From NCBI GenBank assembly GCA_019739215.1, contig JAHHDR010000033.1:1-64000 (forward strand): a stretch of 64,000 bases of DNA. The letters are read 5' to 3'. The position numbers were made by a program, and so were the translations under genes. Under the pieces are notes generated by a model. The model was not told the DNA's origin. It did no database searches and saw only the letters and a program-made list of their open reading frames with translations. This DNA is from Rhizobium sp. GTDB taxonomy: Bacteria; Pseudomonadota; Alphaproteobacteria; Rhizobiales; Rhizobiaceae. Below are positions 22,204 through 31,408 of this stretch, piece by piece; the first letter of the stretch is position 1; every line of letters begins with the position of its first letter.

Positions 22204-23178
22204 TCAAGCCTTGAACCTGTCAAACGCCGTCAGCCTTCGTATCGGCGGGTTCGCGTCCGGCCATCGATAGATCTCGGAGCGGAGGTAGTGCAGTTCATCG
22301 TCCAACAGCTGCTCATCCAGTTCCACCCACCATGATTTGGGTCGGCCGTCACTTCCGTCGGCCCAGCGATAGCCGCGCGCCTTGAGCAGATCCTTCATGT
22401 CGAACGGGCTACCTTCGGCGAAGATGCGAACGCGCGACCGCTGGCTGGCCTGATAGAGTTCCCCAAACGCCGTTGTAGGATTGCCATCCGCCTCCCGCGC
22501 CAACACCTCGAGCAGCGCAAAGCAATCGTCCACGGCGCGATGGCCGTCATGGAAATAACCCGCCTGCCCTATGAGATAGCCAAGCTTCGTTCCCTCGTAG
22601 CCGCGGGACGACCATTGGATTTCGGAGTTCGAGCATGCCCAAGCCTTGTCGGCGAAGATCGGTGAGAACGCCTCGCAGAATGGCCGGTCGAAACCGGCAT
22701 TGTGGGCGATGATCAGATCGGCGGGTTCAATGAGATCGCCCACGGCCTGCATATCGATAACTTCGCCTGCGACCATCGCATCCGTTATACCGGTCAGCCT
22801 TGTAATGTCCGCCGGGATCGGGCTGCCCGGCTGCCGCAGGCCCGCGTAGACGCCGGCGATATCGCCGATGTTGCCGGCCGCATCGAACGTGAATGCGATC
22901 GCGCCGATCTCTATGATTTCGTCTTTGCGGTAATCGAGTCCGGTCGTCTCGGTGTCGAGAATGACGCCGCGCAACGGAAATTCGGGACGGATGACCTCGG
23001 TCACGGCTCTCGGCTTCAGCTTCCTCAGAATACGATAGCGACCAGTCTCCTGAAGCTGCTGAACCATATCGTCTTCGGTCAGTTCGCGTGGCGCCTGGCG
23101 GCTCGGCGGCGCAATACGGCCGCGTTTCGCCCGAAGTTCGCGATCATCGTCTGAAAACATGTCGAACTGTAATGCCAT
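22204..23178 (-). CDS. DEDDh 3'-5' exonuclease (DnaQ-like)
   Basis: Exonuclease of the DNA polymerase III epsilon superfamily. I start at 23178 (MALQFDMFSDDDRELRAKRG); the frame extends upstream as non-conserved, Arg-rich sequence. The exonuclease motifs are ILDTETTGLDYRKDEIIEIG (Exo I), LIIAHNAGFDRPF (Exo II) and DGHRAVDDCFALL (Exo III, with the His). The C-terminal ~80 residues (RWADGSDGRPKSWWVELDEQ and beyond) form a second small domain seen in rhizobial homologues. It has 324 residues. This is not the replicative DnaQ, because the terminal domain differs. Its in vivo substrate is unknown. Confidence 0.88.
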   Translation of the reverse strand: MALQFDMFSDDDRELRAKRGRIAPPSRQAPRELTEDDMVQQLQETGRYRILRKLKPRAVTEVIRPEFPLRGVILDTETTGLDYRKDEIIEIGAIAFTFDAAGNIGDIAGVYAGLRQPGSPIPADITRLTGITDAMVAGEVIDMQAVGDLIEPADLIIAHNAGFDRPFCEAFSPIFADKAWACSNSEIQWSSRGYEGTKLGYLIGQAGYFHDGHRAVDDCFALLEVLAREADGNPTTAFGELYQASQRSRVRIFAEGSPFDMKDLLKARGYRWADGSDGRPKSWWVELDEQLLDDELHYLRSEIYRWPDANPPIRRLTAFDRFKA

Positions 23179-23426
23179 AGACCTCAGTAGCCGCCACCGC
23201 CGTCCATGTCGCCGACGGATGTGCACCAACACCCGTGTATCCACATGTCTATCTTCTGACAGACATGGGGAACCGATTTTGACGAGGCGGTCTTTGGGGG
23301 ATGACTGCTTCTGGCGCGCCAGCGCGCCGTCTTCCGAGTCCTCCGCATTGTTTGCTTTCGAAGCGTTCCTGTCAGGCCGCTGCGGGGGAGGAGAACTGCC
23401 TTGGCGGGAGCATGTTCCTGCGCCAA

Positions 23427-24614
23427 TCAGGCTCCGGCTTTGCGGTAAAGCGCGGCGAGCTGGGTACGTGATGACGGCAGTTCCGGCACCACGACCAACA
23501 TCGTAATCTGACCGCGCTTGAAAGCTCTGAGGAAGGGTTGGTAATTCTGGAAGGCGACGCAACCGTGCGAGCCCTTCTGACCGCGCAGCAAGTTGGTATG
23601 CGTCAAGAGCCCGGTGCGGTTCTTCGGGTGGCGGCCGTCGATCGACGTCATGCGAATTGCCTCCACGCCGTAGAAGCGCTTCTCGCGCATCGACAGGCGA
23701 TAGATGCCGGCGGGCGTCGGACCCTTCATTGTGACATGCTCGTAGCGCGGGTTGTCGCGCATCCTGCCTATGCCGGAATGGGCGCGAAGCTTGGTTCCAT
23801 CGGGCAGGTAGACGGTCGCGTTGGACACGTCATAGATCGCGACCTTCGTGCCCTTTCCGAGCCAGGCAGTGTCGCTGGCCTTGTTCTTGAACAGATCGCC
23901 GAACAGCGAGCGCTCGGGCTTCGCATGGGCAACGTCTTCCTTCTTGTCCTTTTTGTCGAGGTTCCTGCGCGCGACAGGTTTCTCGTCGGCCGGCTTTTGA
24001 TCGATAACGACCGTCTCGATCAAGGGTCTGGCTTCAGGCAGCGGAATCCGGCTTGGAAGAAGCGCGTCTTCTTCGGTTTCGGGGGTCGCCAGCACGAGCC
24101 CGAAGGGCTGGAGGTCACGGACTGGAACATCTTCCACCAATGCAGTCACCAGAGACGGCTTGCTGCCGATCTGGTCTTCCTGCCTTACCGAATCTCTTGA
24201 AGGTACAAACGCGGCCAGTTTCTTTGCTTTCTCAGCCTTCTTGCTTTCTTCCGCAAAGGCCGATTGGGCGATGAGGTTGCGCTGGTGCGCCATCCGGATT
24301 GCGGCGACAGTAAGCTGCCTCCGCCGGGTCTCGGTGTCGGACAGTTTCGAAAGGCGTGAAGACTTGGCGGCCTTGGGCGCGCGAGCGGCGCGGCGGTCGT
24401 CAGCCGCCACCGCCTTGGGATGGAGAGGCGTGGCAAGGCTCATGTTTTCGGACAAGGTGCGAGCCGCCTCGTGCATTGCACCGAGCGTCGAAGTGAGGCC
24501 CCAAGCTGCACCAGCCACAACGCTACAGGAGAGCAAGGTGCTCACAGCGATACCGAGGGAATGACCTCGACGGGATTTCGACGCGGAATGCGCGGACTTT
24601 TTCACAGACGCCAT
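23427..24614 (-). CDS. DUF2778 (Tlde1-like) L,D-transpeptidase-fold protein
   Basis: 395 residues. It has a basic N-terminus and one membrane helix (SLGIAVSTLLSCSVVAGAAW, ~19-38), a long polar linker (~60-265), and a C-terminal DUF2778 domain (~275-385) reading MKGPTPAGIYRLSMREKRF, THTNLLRGQKGSHGCVAF and ending FLRAFKRGQITMLVVVPEL. The SHGC motif carries the catalytic Cys of L,D-transpeptidase-fold enzymes. DUF2778 is the domain of the Tlde1 toxins exported by type VI systems, but no secretion genes or immunity partner are visible here. The N-terminal anchor fits a resident cell-wall protein better. Both readings are inference. Confidence 0.8.
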   Translation of the reverse strand: MASVKKSAHSASKSRRGHSLGIAVSTLLSCSVVAGAAWGLTSTLGAMHEAARTLSENMSLATPLHPKAVAADDRRAARAPKAAKSSRLSKLSDTETRRRQLTVAAIRMAHQRNLIAQSAFAEESKKAEKAKKLAAFVPSRDSVRQEDQIGSKPSLVTALVEDVPVRDLQPFGLVLATPETEEDALLPSRIPLPEARPLIETVVIDQKPADEKPVARRNLDKKDKKEDVAHAKPERSLFGDLFKNKASDTAWLGKGTKVAIYDVSNATVYLPDGTKLRAHSGIGRMRDNPRYEHVTMKGPTPAGIYRLSMREKRFYGVEAIRMTSIDGRHPKNRTGLLTHTNLLRGQKGSHGCVAFQNYQPFLRAFKRGQITMLVVVPELPSSRTQLAALYRKAGA

Positions 24615-25064
24615 GAAGACAGATACCCGATACTCGTTACTCGACCCGACCGCGAAAACACTGTCCGCAGGTCGTTACGCTGCCAGCGGTGTGGGGAGTT
24701 GTGACTCCCGAAACTGCGCCGAACGGGCAAAGCATGAAGAGATATGGTCAACAAATCTTAAACGGCGCCTCGATCTCTGGAAGGAATGTGGCGAGTGGCT
24801 GTGCCCAATGCCCGGCAGCACGTGCCTCTCACAACAATGCGGCGCTGGCGTGTCTTCAATGGTCTGCGAGCAACTGCTGCAATTCCGCCCTCGCTTTATC
24901 TGCCGCAAAACACTCCCTGCATCTGCCTTCCTTATCGACAATAAAAGGTCAGCTCTGCAACCGGGTTCTGTGCGCAGCGCCAAGAAATACTACTATTGCG
25001 ATAGCGTGAGAACACTAATAATTCCGGCGTCCATGATGAAGAAGCCTGGGGGGGGGGGCGAACG
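24615..25064. other. Gene-poor region upstream of the DUF2778 gene
   Basis: Holds the DUF2778 promoter. No supported gene on either strand; short frames lack family signals. It ends in an 11-base G tract at 25048-25058 beside the IS21 relic. Confidence 0.5.
25048..25058. repeat. G11 homopolymer tract
   Basis: Eleven consecutive G residues directly beside an IS21 relic. It could be a contingency tract or an assembly artefact. No gene that it would switch is visible. Confidence 0.8.
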
Positions 25065-25211
25065 AATTGATCTCGGATTCTTCGGACCAAAGACGGCAGC
25101 CTACAGTCCAAGCTCGATATGTTTGCCCGTCGTCTTGCGCCCGATGCCAGTCGGCCTAGCGAGTTCTGACACCGACAGACCTTGTCGATGCAGACGCGGT
25201 ATCATCATCAT
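25065..25211 (-). pseudogene. IS21-family transposase (IstA) N-terminal relic
   Basis: From ATG at 25211 the minus strand reads MMIPRLHRQGLSVSELARP, then TGIGRKTTGKHIELGL and a TAG at 25101-25103. The same frame continues as AAVFGPKNPR. This matches the helix-turn-helix start of IS21 IstA proteins (typically MIPRLHRQG, then TGLDRKTVRKYI, then LEPPVYGPR), with the TAG falling where a Glu codon is expected. The rest of istA and all of istB are absent, so the element is dead. Confidence 0.65.
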
Positions 25212-25319
25212 CTCGCTCAGCGTGATGGAAGCGGAGCGGCTTCAGCCGATCGGCGGCCGATTGCGTGAACCGGGCTCCCCGCCGAACAATGTCCACATGG
25301 TGGAAGGTGTCGTGACGGT

Positions 25320-25363
25320 CACGAGCCGTGAAATGCCCCCCGGCGGGCATCTCACGACTCGTG
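25320..25363. repeat. 19-bp imperfect inverted repeat
   Basis: CACGAGCCGTGAAATGCCC (25320-25338) pairs with the complement of 25345-25363 (17 of 19 positions) around a 6-base loop. It lies about 75 bp upstream of the AraC-type gene, next to the IS21 relic. It could be a hairpin terminator-like structure, an operator, or the paired ends of a lost element. Confidence 0.7.
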
Positions 25364-25439
25364 AGCAGGGTCGACTGCTTGCCGATGGCCATATCGGCTG
25401 CAATACTCCCTGACGCCGGGGAGCACTGCTGTCGGAGGA

Positions 25440-26393
25440 TTGGTGTTGCAGGTCAAGGAGACGAGCGTGACGGTGCTGGAGGAGGCGGAAGCTTACCTCG
25501 CGGGATCCTATTGCGACCATCGGCTCGCGCCCGAAGACAAGACCGAGGCGGTTGACTTTCGCCACCGTCAGATCGAGCTCGGCGGCTCCGGCTTCAACTT
25601 CCTGCAATATGGCAGCCGTGTCTCGGTGAGTTCGCGTTTCGACGATTTCTACATGCTCGAAATGCCGGTGGCCGGCGGCGTCGACATCACCTTCGGCACC
25701 GAGAGCATTCGGTCCGAACCAGGCAAGGCCCTCATCCTGTCTCCCGGCCCAAGATTCCACTCGCATTGGCGCGCGGGAACGCAGCAATGGATGCTGCAGA
25801 TCGACCGCCGGCTAATCGAGGAAACGCTGCGGCGGACGGCCCGCCGTGGTCGGGTCAGCGATCCAATCTTCAATCCTGTCATAGACTTGAACACACTACA
25901 TGGGCAGCGGCTCGCCTCTGTCCTGCGGGATTTTTCGGAAGTATTCGCAACCTCCATCGATGTTATCAAGCCAGAGACGATCCAGGCTGCCATCGGCTCT
26001 GTCATCGATCAGTTGCTGCGCAATGTGGCCTTCACCTCGGCCTTTTCCATCGTGCCCGAACGGCTGCATGCCTCGCCGCGCCACGTCAAGCAGGCGATGG
26101 ATTCGCTGAGGGCGCGCTATGCCGAGCGGCTGCTTGTGCCGGCCATTGCACAAGAGGTCGGCGTCTCCGAACGCGCCCTCTATGACGGCTTCCAGGCCTA
26201 CTACCAGCGCACGCCGCACGAGATGCTGACCCGCATCCGGATGGAGGCCGCACGACGGCTGATAAGGGAGGAGGGACTGCCGGCCGCGCAGGCCGCCCGC
26301 AACGTCGGCGTCCACCATCTCGGACGTTTCTCGGCGACCTACAAGGACACGTTCGGCGTGTTGCCATCGGCCGATGCGCGCCGGGATCACTAG
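25440..26393 (+). CDS. AraC-family transcriptional regulator
   Basis: Likely activator of the downstream FGGY kinase/ABC/TrpBA operon. The first codon is a TTG (25440) overlapping GGAGGAT; a GTG at 25443 or TTG at 25446 is equally plausible and better spaced. The N-terminal ~190 residues form a cupin-like ligand domain (DFYMLEMPVAGGVDITFG, ALILSPGPRFHSHWRAG). The C-terminal two-helix-turn-helix domain spans ~215-310 (LLVPAIAQEVGVSERALYDG, YYQRTPHEMLTRIRMEAARR). The second helix-turn-helix reads VHHLGRFSATYKDTFG. It is 150 bp upstream of and co-directional with the kinase. The ligand is unknown. Confidence 0.9.
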   Translation: MVLQVKETSVTVLEEAEAYLAGSYCDHRLAPEDKTEAVDFRHRQIELGGSGFNFLQYGSRVSVSSRFDDFYMLEMPVAGGVDITFGTESIRSEPGKALILSPGPRFHSHWRAGTQQWMLQIDRRLIEETLRRTARRGRVSDPIFNPVIDLNTLHGQRLASVLRDFSEVFATSIDVIKPETIQAAIGSVIDQLLRNVAFTSAFSIVPERLHASPRHVKQAMDSLRARYAERLLVPAIAQEVGVSERALYDGFQAYYQRTPHEMLTRIRMEAARRLIREEGLPAAQAARNVGVHHLGRFSATYKDTFGVLPSADARRDH

Positions 26394-26472
26394 CGCCCGT
26401 GCCCGTCGGTCCAACCGACTATCCACATTCTGCAGAATTCGCGACGGCGCGCCGGAACCGGCCTTTTATCCC

Positions 26473-26490
26473 TCATGACACTTTCATGAC
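26473..26490 (+). promoter_or_regulatory. Candidate AraC-type operator (direct repeat)
   Basis: TCATGAC occurs at 26473-26479 and again at 26484-26490, starts 11 bp apart, about one helical turn. It sits in the 150-bp gap before the FGGY kinase. Tandem half-sites at helical spacing are how AraC-family dimers commonly bind. Confidence 0.4.
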
Positions 26491-26543
26491 GCACGCCTAA
26501 GGTCCGCTCGATCGCTGGAGAGGGCGATCGGCGGGAGAATGGC

Positions 26544-28001
26544 ATGCTCATCGGTTTGGATATCGGCTCGACCTCGGTCAAGGCTGCCCTGTTCGACATG
26601 AACGGCGCGGTGCTCGACCATTGGAGCCGCCCCTACCCGACCGAGCGGCCGGCAGCCGGAATGGTGGAACAGGATCCGCAGTATTGGCTCGACGGCATCC
26701 GCGATGCGATTGATGCGCTGCTGGTCGGCTGCAACCCGGCCAACATCCGCGCTGTCGGGCTCTGCAGCCAGGTCAACACCGATGTCTTCGTTAACCGGGC
26801 AGGCAAACCCCTGGCACCCGCCATCACCTGGCAGGATATCCGCGCCGGCGCGGAAGCCGCGGCGCTGGACGCGCTGATCGACCCTTCGGAAAAGCGCGCA
26901 TGGTGGGGCGCGGAACTGCCAATCGGGGCGAGCCACGTGCTGGCAAAGATGATGTGGTTTGCCAAGAATCATCCCGATCTCTGGGCACGGACGCATCAGG
27001 TGCTCTCGGCGCGCGACTTCTGCCTGCTGCACCTGACGGGGCAGGCCGTCTCCGATCCGATCTCGTCCTTCGGCCAGGTTGGTCTCGACCACCGCTATAT
27101 CGAAGCCCTGATCGACCGCGTCCCTGGTGCCGCGGGGAAACTTCCGCCCCTCAGGCACTTCACTGAGATAGCCGGCGACATGGCGCTCGGCTCGTCCGGC
27201 CGCAAGGTTCCGGTCGTGACCGGCACGATGGATGCCTGGGGAAATCTCTTCGGCTGTGGCGTCTTCCGGCCCGGCCAGGGCATGTATGTCAGCGGCACGT
27301 CCGAAATCCTGGCACTGGCCGGATCGGAGCGCATCGGCGCGCCCGGGATTGTTACATTCGCCACGATCGAGGGCCTGGTCGTCAATGCCGGCCCGACCCA
27401 GAGCGGCGCGGATTCGCTGCGCTGGTGGGCGGCGACGGCGCGCGTCGAGCCGACCGCCGTGCCCGCGCTTGCCGGGCATGCCAGCCGCAACGACCGGCCG
27501 ATCCTGTTCCTGCCGCATCTCGAAGGCGAGCGCGCCCCGCTCTGGGATTCGGAAATCCGCGGCGCCTTCATCGGTCTCGACAGCCGCGCCGCAGGACCGG
27601 AATTCGCATTGGCGCTTCTGGAGGGCGTGGCGCTCGCCGCGCGCCACTCGATGGGATCGCTCATCGATGCGGCGGGTTTCACCCCGGAGCACATGCTCTA
27701 TGGCGGCGGCGGTGCGCGCTCCGATCTCTGGAGCCAGATCCGGGCCGATTGCCTCGGCATGCCCCTTCATCGCTTCGCCTTCACCGACGTCGGCTGCCTC
27801 GGCGCCGCGATCCTCGCCGCCGTCGGCATCGGCGCATTCCAGTCCATCGCCGATGCTGTGCCCGCCATGACCAGCGTCGAACGGGTCTTCGAACCCGATC
27901 CGCTGAGGGCGGCCCGCTATGACGCGATGTTCGACGCCTACCTGCGCGCCATCGACGCGCTTCGCCCCATCGGCCTGATCCGCACGGACAGGCCGCAATA
28001 G
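26544..28001 (+). CDS. FGGY-family carbohydrate kinase
   Basis: Sugar or polyol kinase of the xylulokinase-like branch, cytosolic, 485 residues. It starts MLIGLDIGSTSVKAALFD (the ATPase phosphate-1 motif), with AVGLCSQVNTDVFVNRAG (~65-82), the likely catalytic Asp near 230 in GTMDAWGN, YVSGTSEILAL, and the FGGY C-terminal region MLYGGGGARSDLWSQIRADC with CLGAAILAAVGIG. The start follows GGGAGA. It is the first gene of an operon with a ribose-type importer and TrpB/TrpA-like enzymes, so it probably phosphorylates the imported compound. The exact substrate cannot be read from sequence. Confidence 0.9.
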   Translation: MLIGLDIGSTSVKAALFDMNGAVLDHWSRPYPTERPAAGMVEQDPQYWLDGIRDAIDALLVGCNPANIRAVGLCSQVNTDVFVNRAGKPLAPAITWQDIRAGAEAAALDALIDPSEKRAWWGAELPIGASHVLAKMMWFAKNHPDLWARTHQVLSARDFCLLHLTGQAVSDPISSFGQVGLDHRYIEALIDRVPGAAGKLPPLRHFTEIAGDMALGSSGRKVPVVTGTMDAWGNLFGCGVFRPGQGMYVSGTSEILALAGSERIGAPGIVTFATIEGLVVNAGPTQSGADSLRWWAATARVEPTAVPALAGHASRNDRPILFLPHLEGERAPLWDSEIRGAFIGLDSRAAGPEFALALLEGVALAARHSMGSLIDAAGFTPEHMLYGGGGARSDLWSQIRADCLGMPLHRFAFTDVGCLGAAILAAVGIGAFQSIADAVPAMTSVERVFEPDPLRAARYDAMFDAYLRAIDALRPIGLIRTDRPQ

Positions 28002-28038
28002 AAGAAGAAACCATCACGTCCAGAAGAGGAGCAGGAAC

Positions 28039-28953
28039 ATGAGAAGATTTGCAATCGGAGCGGCCGTCGCGGCCCTCCTGTCATCGGCGTCAGTGGCCTT
28101 CGCCACCGACGTCGCCATCCTGACGCCCTATATCAGCTCGGTGCCGACCAACGAGATGGCCCAGAGTTTCAAGGCGGAAGGCGAGAAGCGCGGCTGGACC
28201 GTCACCATCATCGACACCCGCAACGATTTCGGCCAGTTGGCCTCGCGCATCGAGGACACGGTCAATGCCAAGGCATCGGCGATCGTGCTGATCTCGACCG
28301 ATCCGGCGCAAGTCAGCGACCAGGTCGCGCTCGCGACAAAGTCCGGCATCCCGGTGATCTCGCTGGATGGCTCCAAGAACGCCAATGTCGCCGTCAACGT
28401 CACATCGAACAATTTCGATCTTGGCGCACAGCTCTCGGACGCCCTGTTCAAGGCGCTCGGCGGCAAGGGCAATATCGTGAAGTTCTTCCATTCGGCGCAT
28501 CCCTGCGTGCACCAGCGCGAACTGGCGCTCGACGAGGCGCTGAAGAACAACCCCGACATCAAGGTCATCGCAGACCATTTCGTCAAGGTGCCCGGCCCGA
28601 TCGACGACGGCCGCGTCGCCATGGAAAACATCCTGCGCCAGCACGGTGACGACATCAACGGCGTCTGGGCCGCCTGGGACGATCCGGGCGTCGGCGCCGA
28701 ACTCGCCACGGAATCGGAAAAGCCCGATGCCAAGTTCATCATCATGGGCATCGACGGCAGCGAACAGGCGATCGAGATGATCAAGGCCTGTTCGCGCTAC
28801 AAGGCGACCTTCCGCCAGGATTTCCCGAAAATGGCGGCGGTGGGTGCCGCTGAGCTCGAAAAGATCCTCGGCGGCGGCAAGGCCGAAAAGGACGAGATCT
28901 TCGTTCCCGCCGTGATGATCACGCCGGAATCGCTCGGCGTGACGTGCCCGTAA
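28039..28953 (+). CDS. Ribose-type sugar ABC substrate-binding protein
   Basis: Periplasmic binding protein of the RbsB (Peripla_BP_4) class, 304 residues. A signal peptide (MRRFAIGAAVAALLSSASVA) is followed by the mature start TDVAILTPYISSVPTNEMAQ. Family segments include IVLISTDPAQVSDQVALATK, GIPVISLDG and GVWAAWDDPGVGAELA. GAGGAGC precedes the ATG. It contains a Cys in HSAHPCVHQREL and another at the C-terminus (VTCP). It lies 37 bp after the kinase and 15 bp before the ATPase. Confidence 0.9.
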   Translation: MRRFAIGAAVAALLSSASVAFATDVAILTPYISSVPTNEMAQSFKAEGEKRGWTVTIIDTRNDFGQLASRIEDTVNAKASAIVLISTDPAQVSDQVALATKSGIPVISLDGSKNANVAVNVTSNNFDLGAQLSDALFKALGGKGNIVKFFHSAHPCVHQRELALDEALKNNPDIKVIADHFVKVPGPIDDGRVAMENILRQHGDDINGVWAAWDDPGVGAELATESEKPDAKFIIMGIDGSEQAIEMIKACSRYKATFRQDFPKMAAVGAAELEKILGGGKAEKDEIFVPAVMITPESLGVTCP

Positions 28954-28968
28954 CAAGGGGTGAAGGCC

Positions 28969-30484
28969 ATGCTTGAGATCAGGGGCCTCGAGAAACGCTT
29001 CAGCGGTGCGCGCGCGCTCGCCGGTGCGGATCTTTCCGTCGCCGCCGGCTCGGTGCATGGCCTGCTCGGCGAGAATGGCGCCGGCAAGTCGACGCTGATC
29101 AAGGCTCTGTCCGGCCTGGTGCGGCCGGATGCCGGCGAGATCCGTGTCGACGGCCAGCCGACCTCGATCGGGAGCGTGCGGCAGGCGGAAGCCCTCGGCT
29201 TCCGCTTCATCCACCAGGAACTCAGCCTGGTGCCGCAATTCGACGCGGTCGAGAATGCGTTTGTCGGCCGCGCCTATCCACGGCGCGGCCCGTTCATCGA
29301 CCGCACCGCCATGCGCAAGGCTGTCGCGGAAACCGCAGCGGCCATCGCGCCGGACCTGCCGCTCGATATTCCCGCCGGCCGCCTGACAACGGGCCAGAAA
29401 CAGCTCGTCGAAATCATCCGCGCATTGATGAACGAGCCGGCGCGGCTGGTGGTCATGGACGAGCCGACGGCGTCGCTGTCGGAAGGTGAAGCGCGGCGGC
29501 TGCACCGAGCCGTGCGGACGCTGGCGGCGCGCGGCGTCGCCGTCATCTATATCTCGCACCGTCTGGATGAAGTCGCGGAAATCTGTGATCGCTTCACCGT
29601 TTTGCGCAATGGAGCCACTGCAGGCACAGGTGCCATGCAGGGCACGACGCGCGCCGACTTGGTGCGGATGATGTCGGGCCACGAGGAAATCACCAGTGGC
29701 CGTCCCGCGCCGGTGGCGGTCGGCAAACCGGTGCTCCAGGTCAGGGACCTGCCCTTCGGTCGCAATGGCAGCACGGTGTCGCTCGATGTCGCCGAAGGCG
29801 AGATAAAAGGCCTCTACGGACTGATCGGCGCGGGCCGCTCATCCCTGATGAAGATGATCTGGGGGTCGCGCGCGACTGAAGGCGGCACGATATCCCTCGA
29901 CGGCCAAACCCTGAGATCAGGCGACATCCAATCGCGCATCCGCCTCGGCGGCGCCTATGTGCCCCAAGATCGGCGTCACGAGGGCCTGATGACCGGCCGT
30001 TCCACCGCCGAAAACCTGGCGATCAGCGATCTCTCCCGCGTCCGGGCCAATCCGGCGCTGCCGCTGACCAGCGCAGGCCGCCTGGCCTCCCGGGCCGAGG
30101 ACATCCGCCAGCAGCTTCTCGGTGAAGATGGGTTCGCCCTGGGCGATGCCGCTGACGCTCTCGGGCGGCAACCAGCAGAAACTGCTGTTCGGCCGCTGGT
30201 TCGGCGGCCGTATCCGGCTGCTTGTTCTCGGACGAGCCGACACGCGGCGTCGATGTCCGGCGCCAAGGCGGAAATCCATGCCATCGTGCGCCGCATTGCC
30301 GCCGAAGGCGCCGCGGTGCTGATGACGACCAGCGACATGGGACGAACTGCTCGCGCTCGCCCATCGCGTTACCGTCTTCGCCAATGGCGAGATCACCGCG
30401 CGGCTGGAGGGCGAGGACATGACCCCGCCGCGCATCATTGATGCCGCATTTCATCAAGTGACCACGAAAGAACCCGCCGCATGA
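28969..30484 (+). pseudogene. Sugar ABC transporter double ATPase, frameshifted
   Basis: RbsA-like protein with two ABC domains. First domain: GENGAGKST (Walker A), TTGQKQLVEIIRALM (signature), VVMDEPTASLSE (Walker B). Second domain: GLIGAGRSSLMKMIWGSRAT, then LTLSGGNQQKLLFGRWF, DEPTRGVDV, VLMTTSDM. The frame breaks at four surplus bases: GGG 30141-30143, GG 30230-30231, CC 30257-30258 and GGG 30339-30341. Removing one base at each restores a single frame of 503 residues ending KEPAA, stop 30482-30484, overlapping the permease by 4 bp. The start is either ATG 28969 or GTG 28960. Probably intact in the cell. Confidence 0.85.
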
Positions 30485-31408
30485 CCGGTGTAGCCAGACA
30501 ATACGGGACGCTCATCGCGCTCGTCGCGATCATCATCGTCTTCTCCATCGCTTCGCCCGGTGCCTTCGGCCCGATGTCGAACCTGATCAACATCACCCAG
30601 CAGATGACGCTGCTGGCGATCGTCCGCCATCGGCGCGACCGTGGTGATGGCGGTCGGAGAATTCGATCTCTCGACGGCCGCGATTGTCTCCTTCGGCGGC
30701 ATCTTTGTCGTCTATCTCTTCAAGCTCGGCGTACCCGCGCCGCTGGCCTGCCTGCTCGTGCTGGGTGCTGCGGCGCTCTTCGGCGCGGTCTCGGGCTATA
30801 TCGTCTCGCGCTTCCAGGTGCTCTCCTTCATCGCCACGCTGGCGGCCGGCACGATCATCGGCGGCATCACCTTCTGGATCTCGGATGGCGCGACGCTGCT
30901 CGGGGACATACCCGCCGGCTTCCGCGATATCGCCCGCGGCCACACACTGGGCCTGCCGACGCTGACCTGGTGGCTGGTCGCCACCGCACTTGCGATCTGG
31001 GTGCTGCTCGACAAGCTCCAGATCGGCCGCCGGCTCTATGCGATCGGCGGCAATCGGGAGGCCGCACGGCTGGCCGGCGTGCCCATCGTCTCCAACACCA
31101 TGGCCGCCTTCATCGTCTCGGCGGTTCTGGCCGCACTGGTCGGCATACTCCTGACCGCCCGCATCGGCAGCGCCAGCCCCACCGGCGGGGGTGGCTACCT
31201 GCTCAGCGCCTATGCCGCGGTCTTCCTCGGCATGACCGCCTTCCGCGAAGGCGAGGCCAACCTGCCGGGAACGGTGGTCGGCGCCGCCATCATCGCCGTC
31301 ATCGGCAACGGCCTGACCATCCTCGGCGTGTCGACCTTCCTGCAGGACATCATCACCGGCAGCATCATCCTGGCCGCCGTGCTGGTGCGCCGGATCGGCA
31401 AGGCATGA
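30481..31408 (+). pseudogene. Sugar ABC transporter permease, one frameshift
   Basis: RbsC-like permease with about 8-10 hydrophobic helices. It starts MTGVARQYGTLIALVAIIIV and breaks at CC 30624-30625. Dropping one C joins LLAIVAIGATVVMAVGEFDL to the long downstream frame, giving 308 residues, normal for the family. GEFDLS(T) is the conserved permease motif, and GGNREAARLAGVPI and GGGGYLLSAYAAVFLGMTAF follow. The start overlaps the ATPase stop (ATGA) and its stop overlaps the TrpB-like start (ATGATG). Confidence 0.85.

Noticed and set aside
24675..25009. Overlapping frames of about 100 codons upstream of the DUF2778 gene, one with a CxxC-containing end
   Set aside because: No start with a ribosome site and no domain beyond a few Cys; chance frames are likely.
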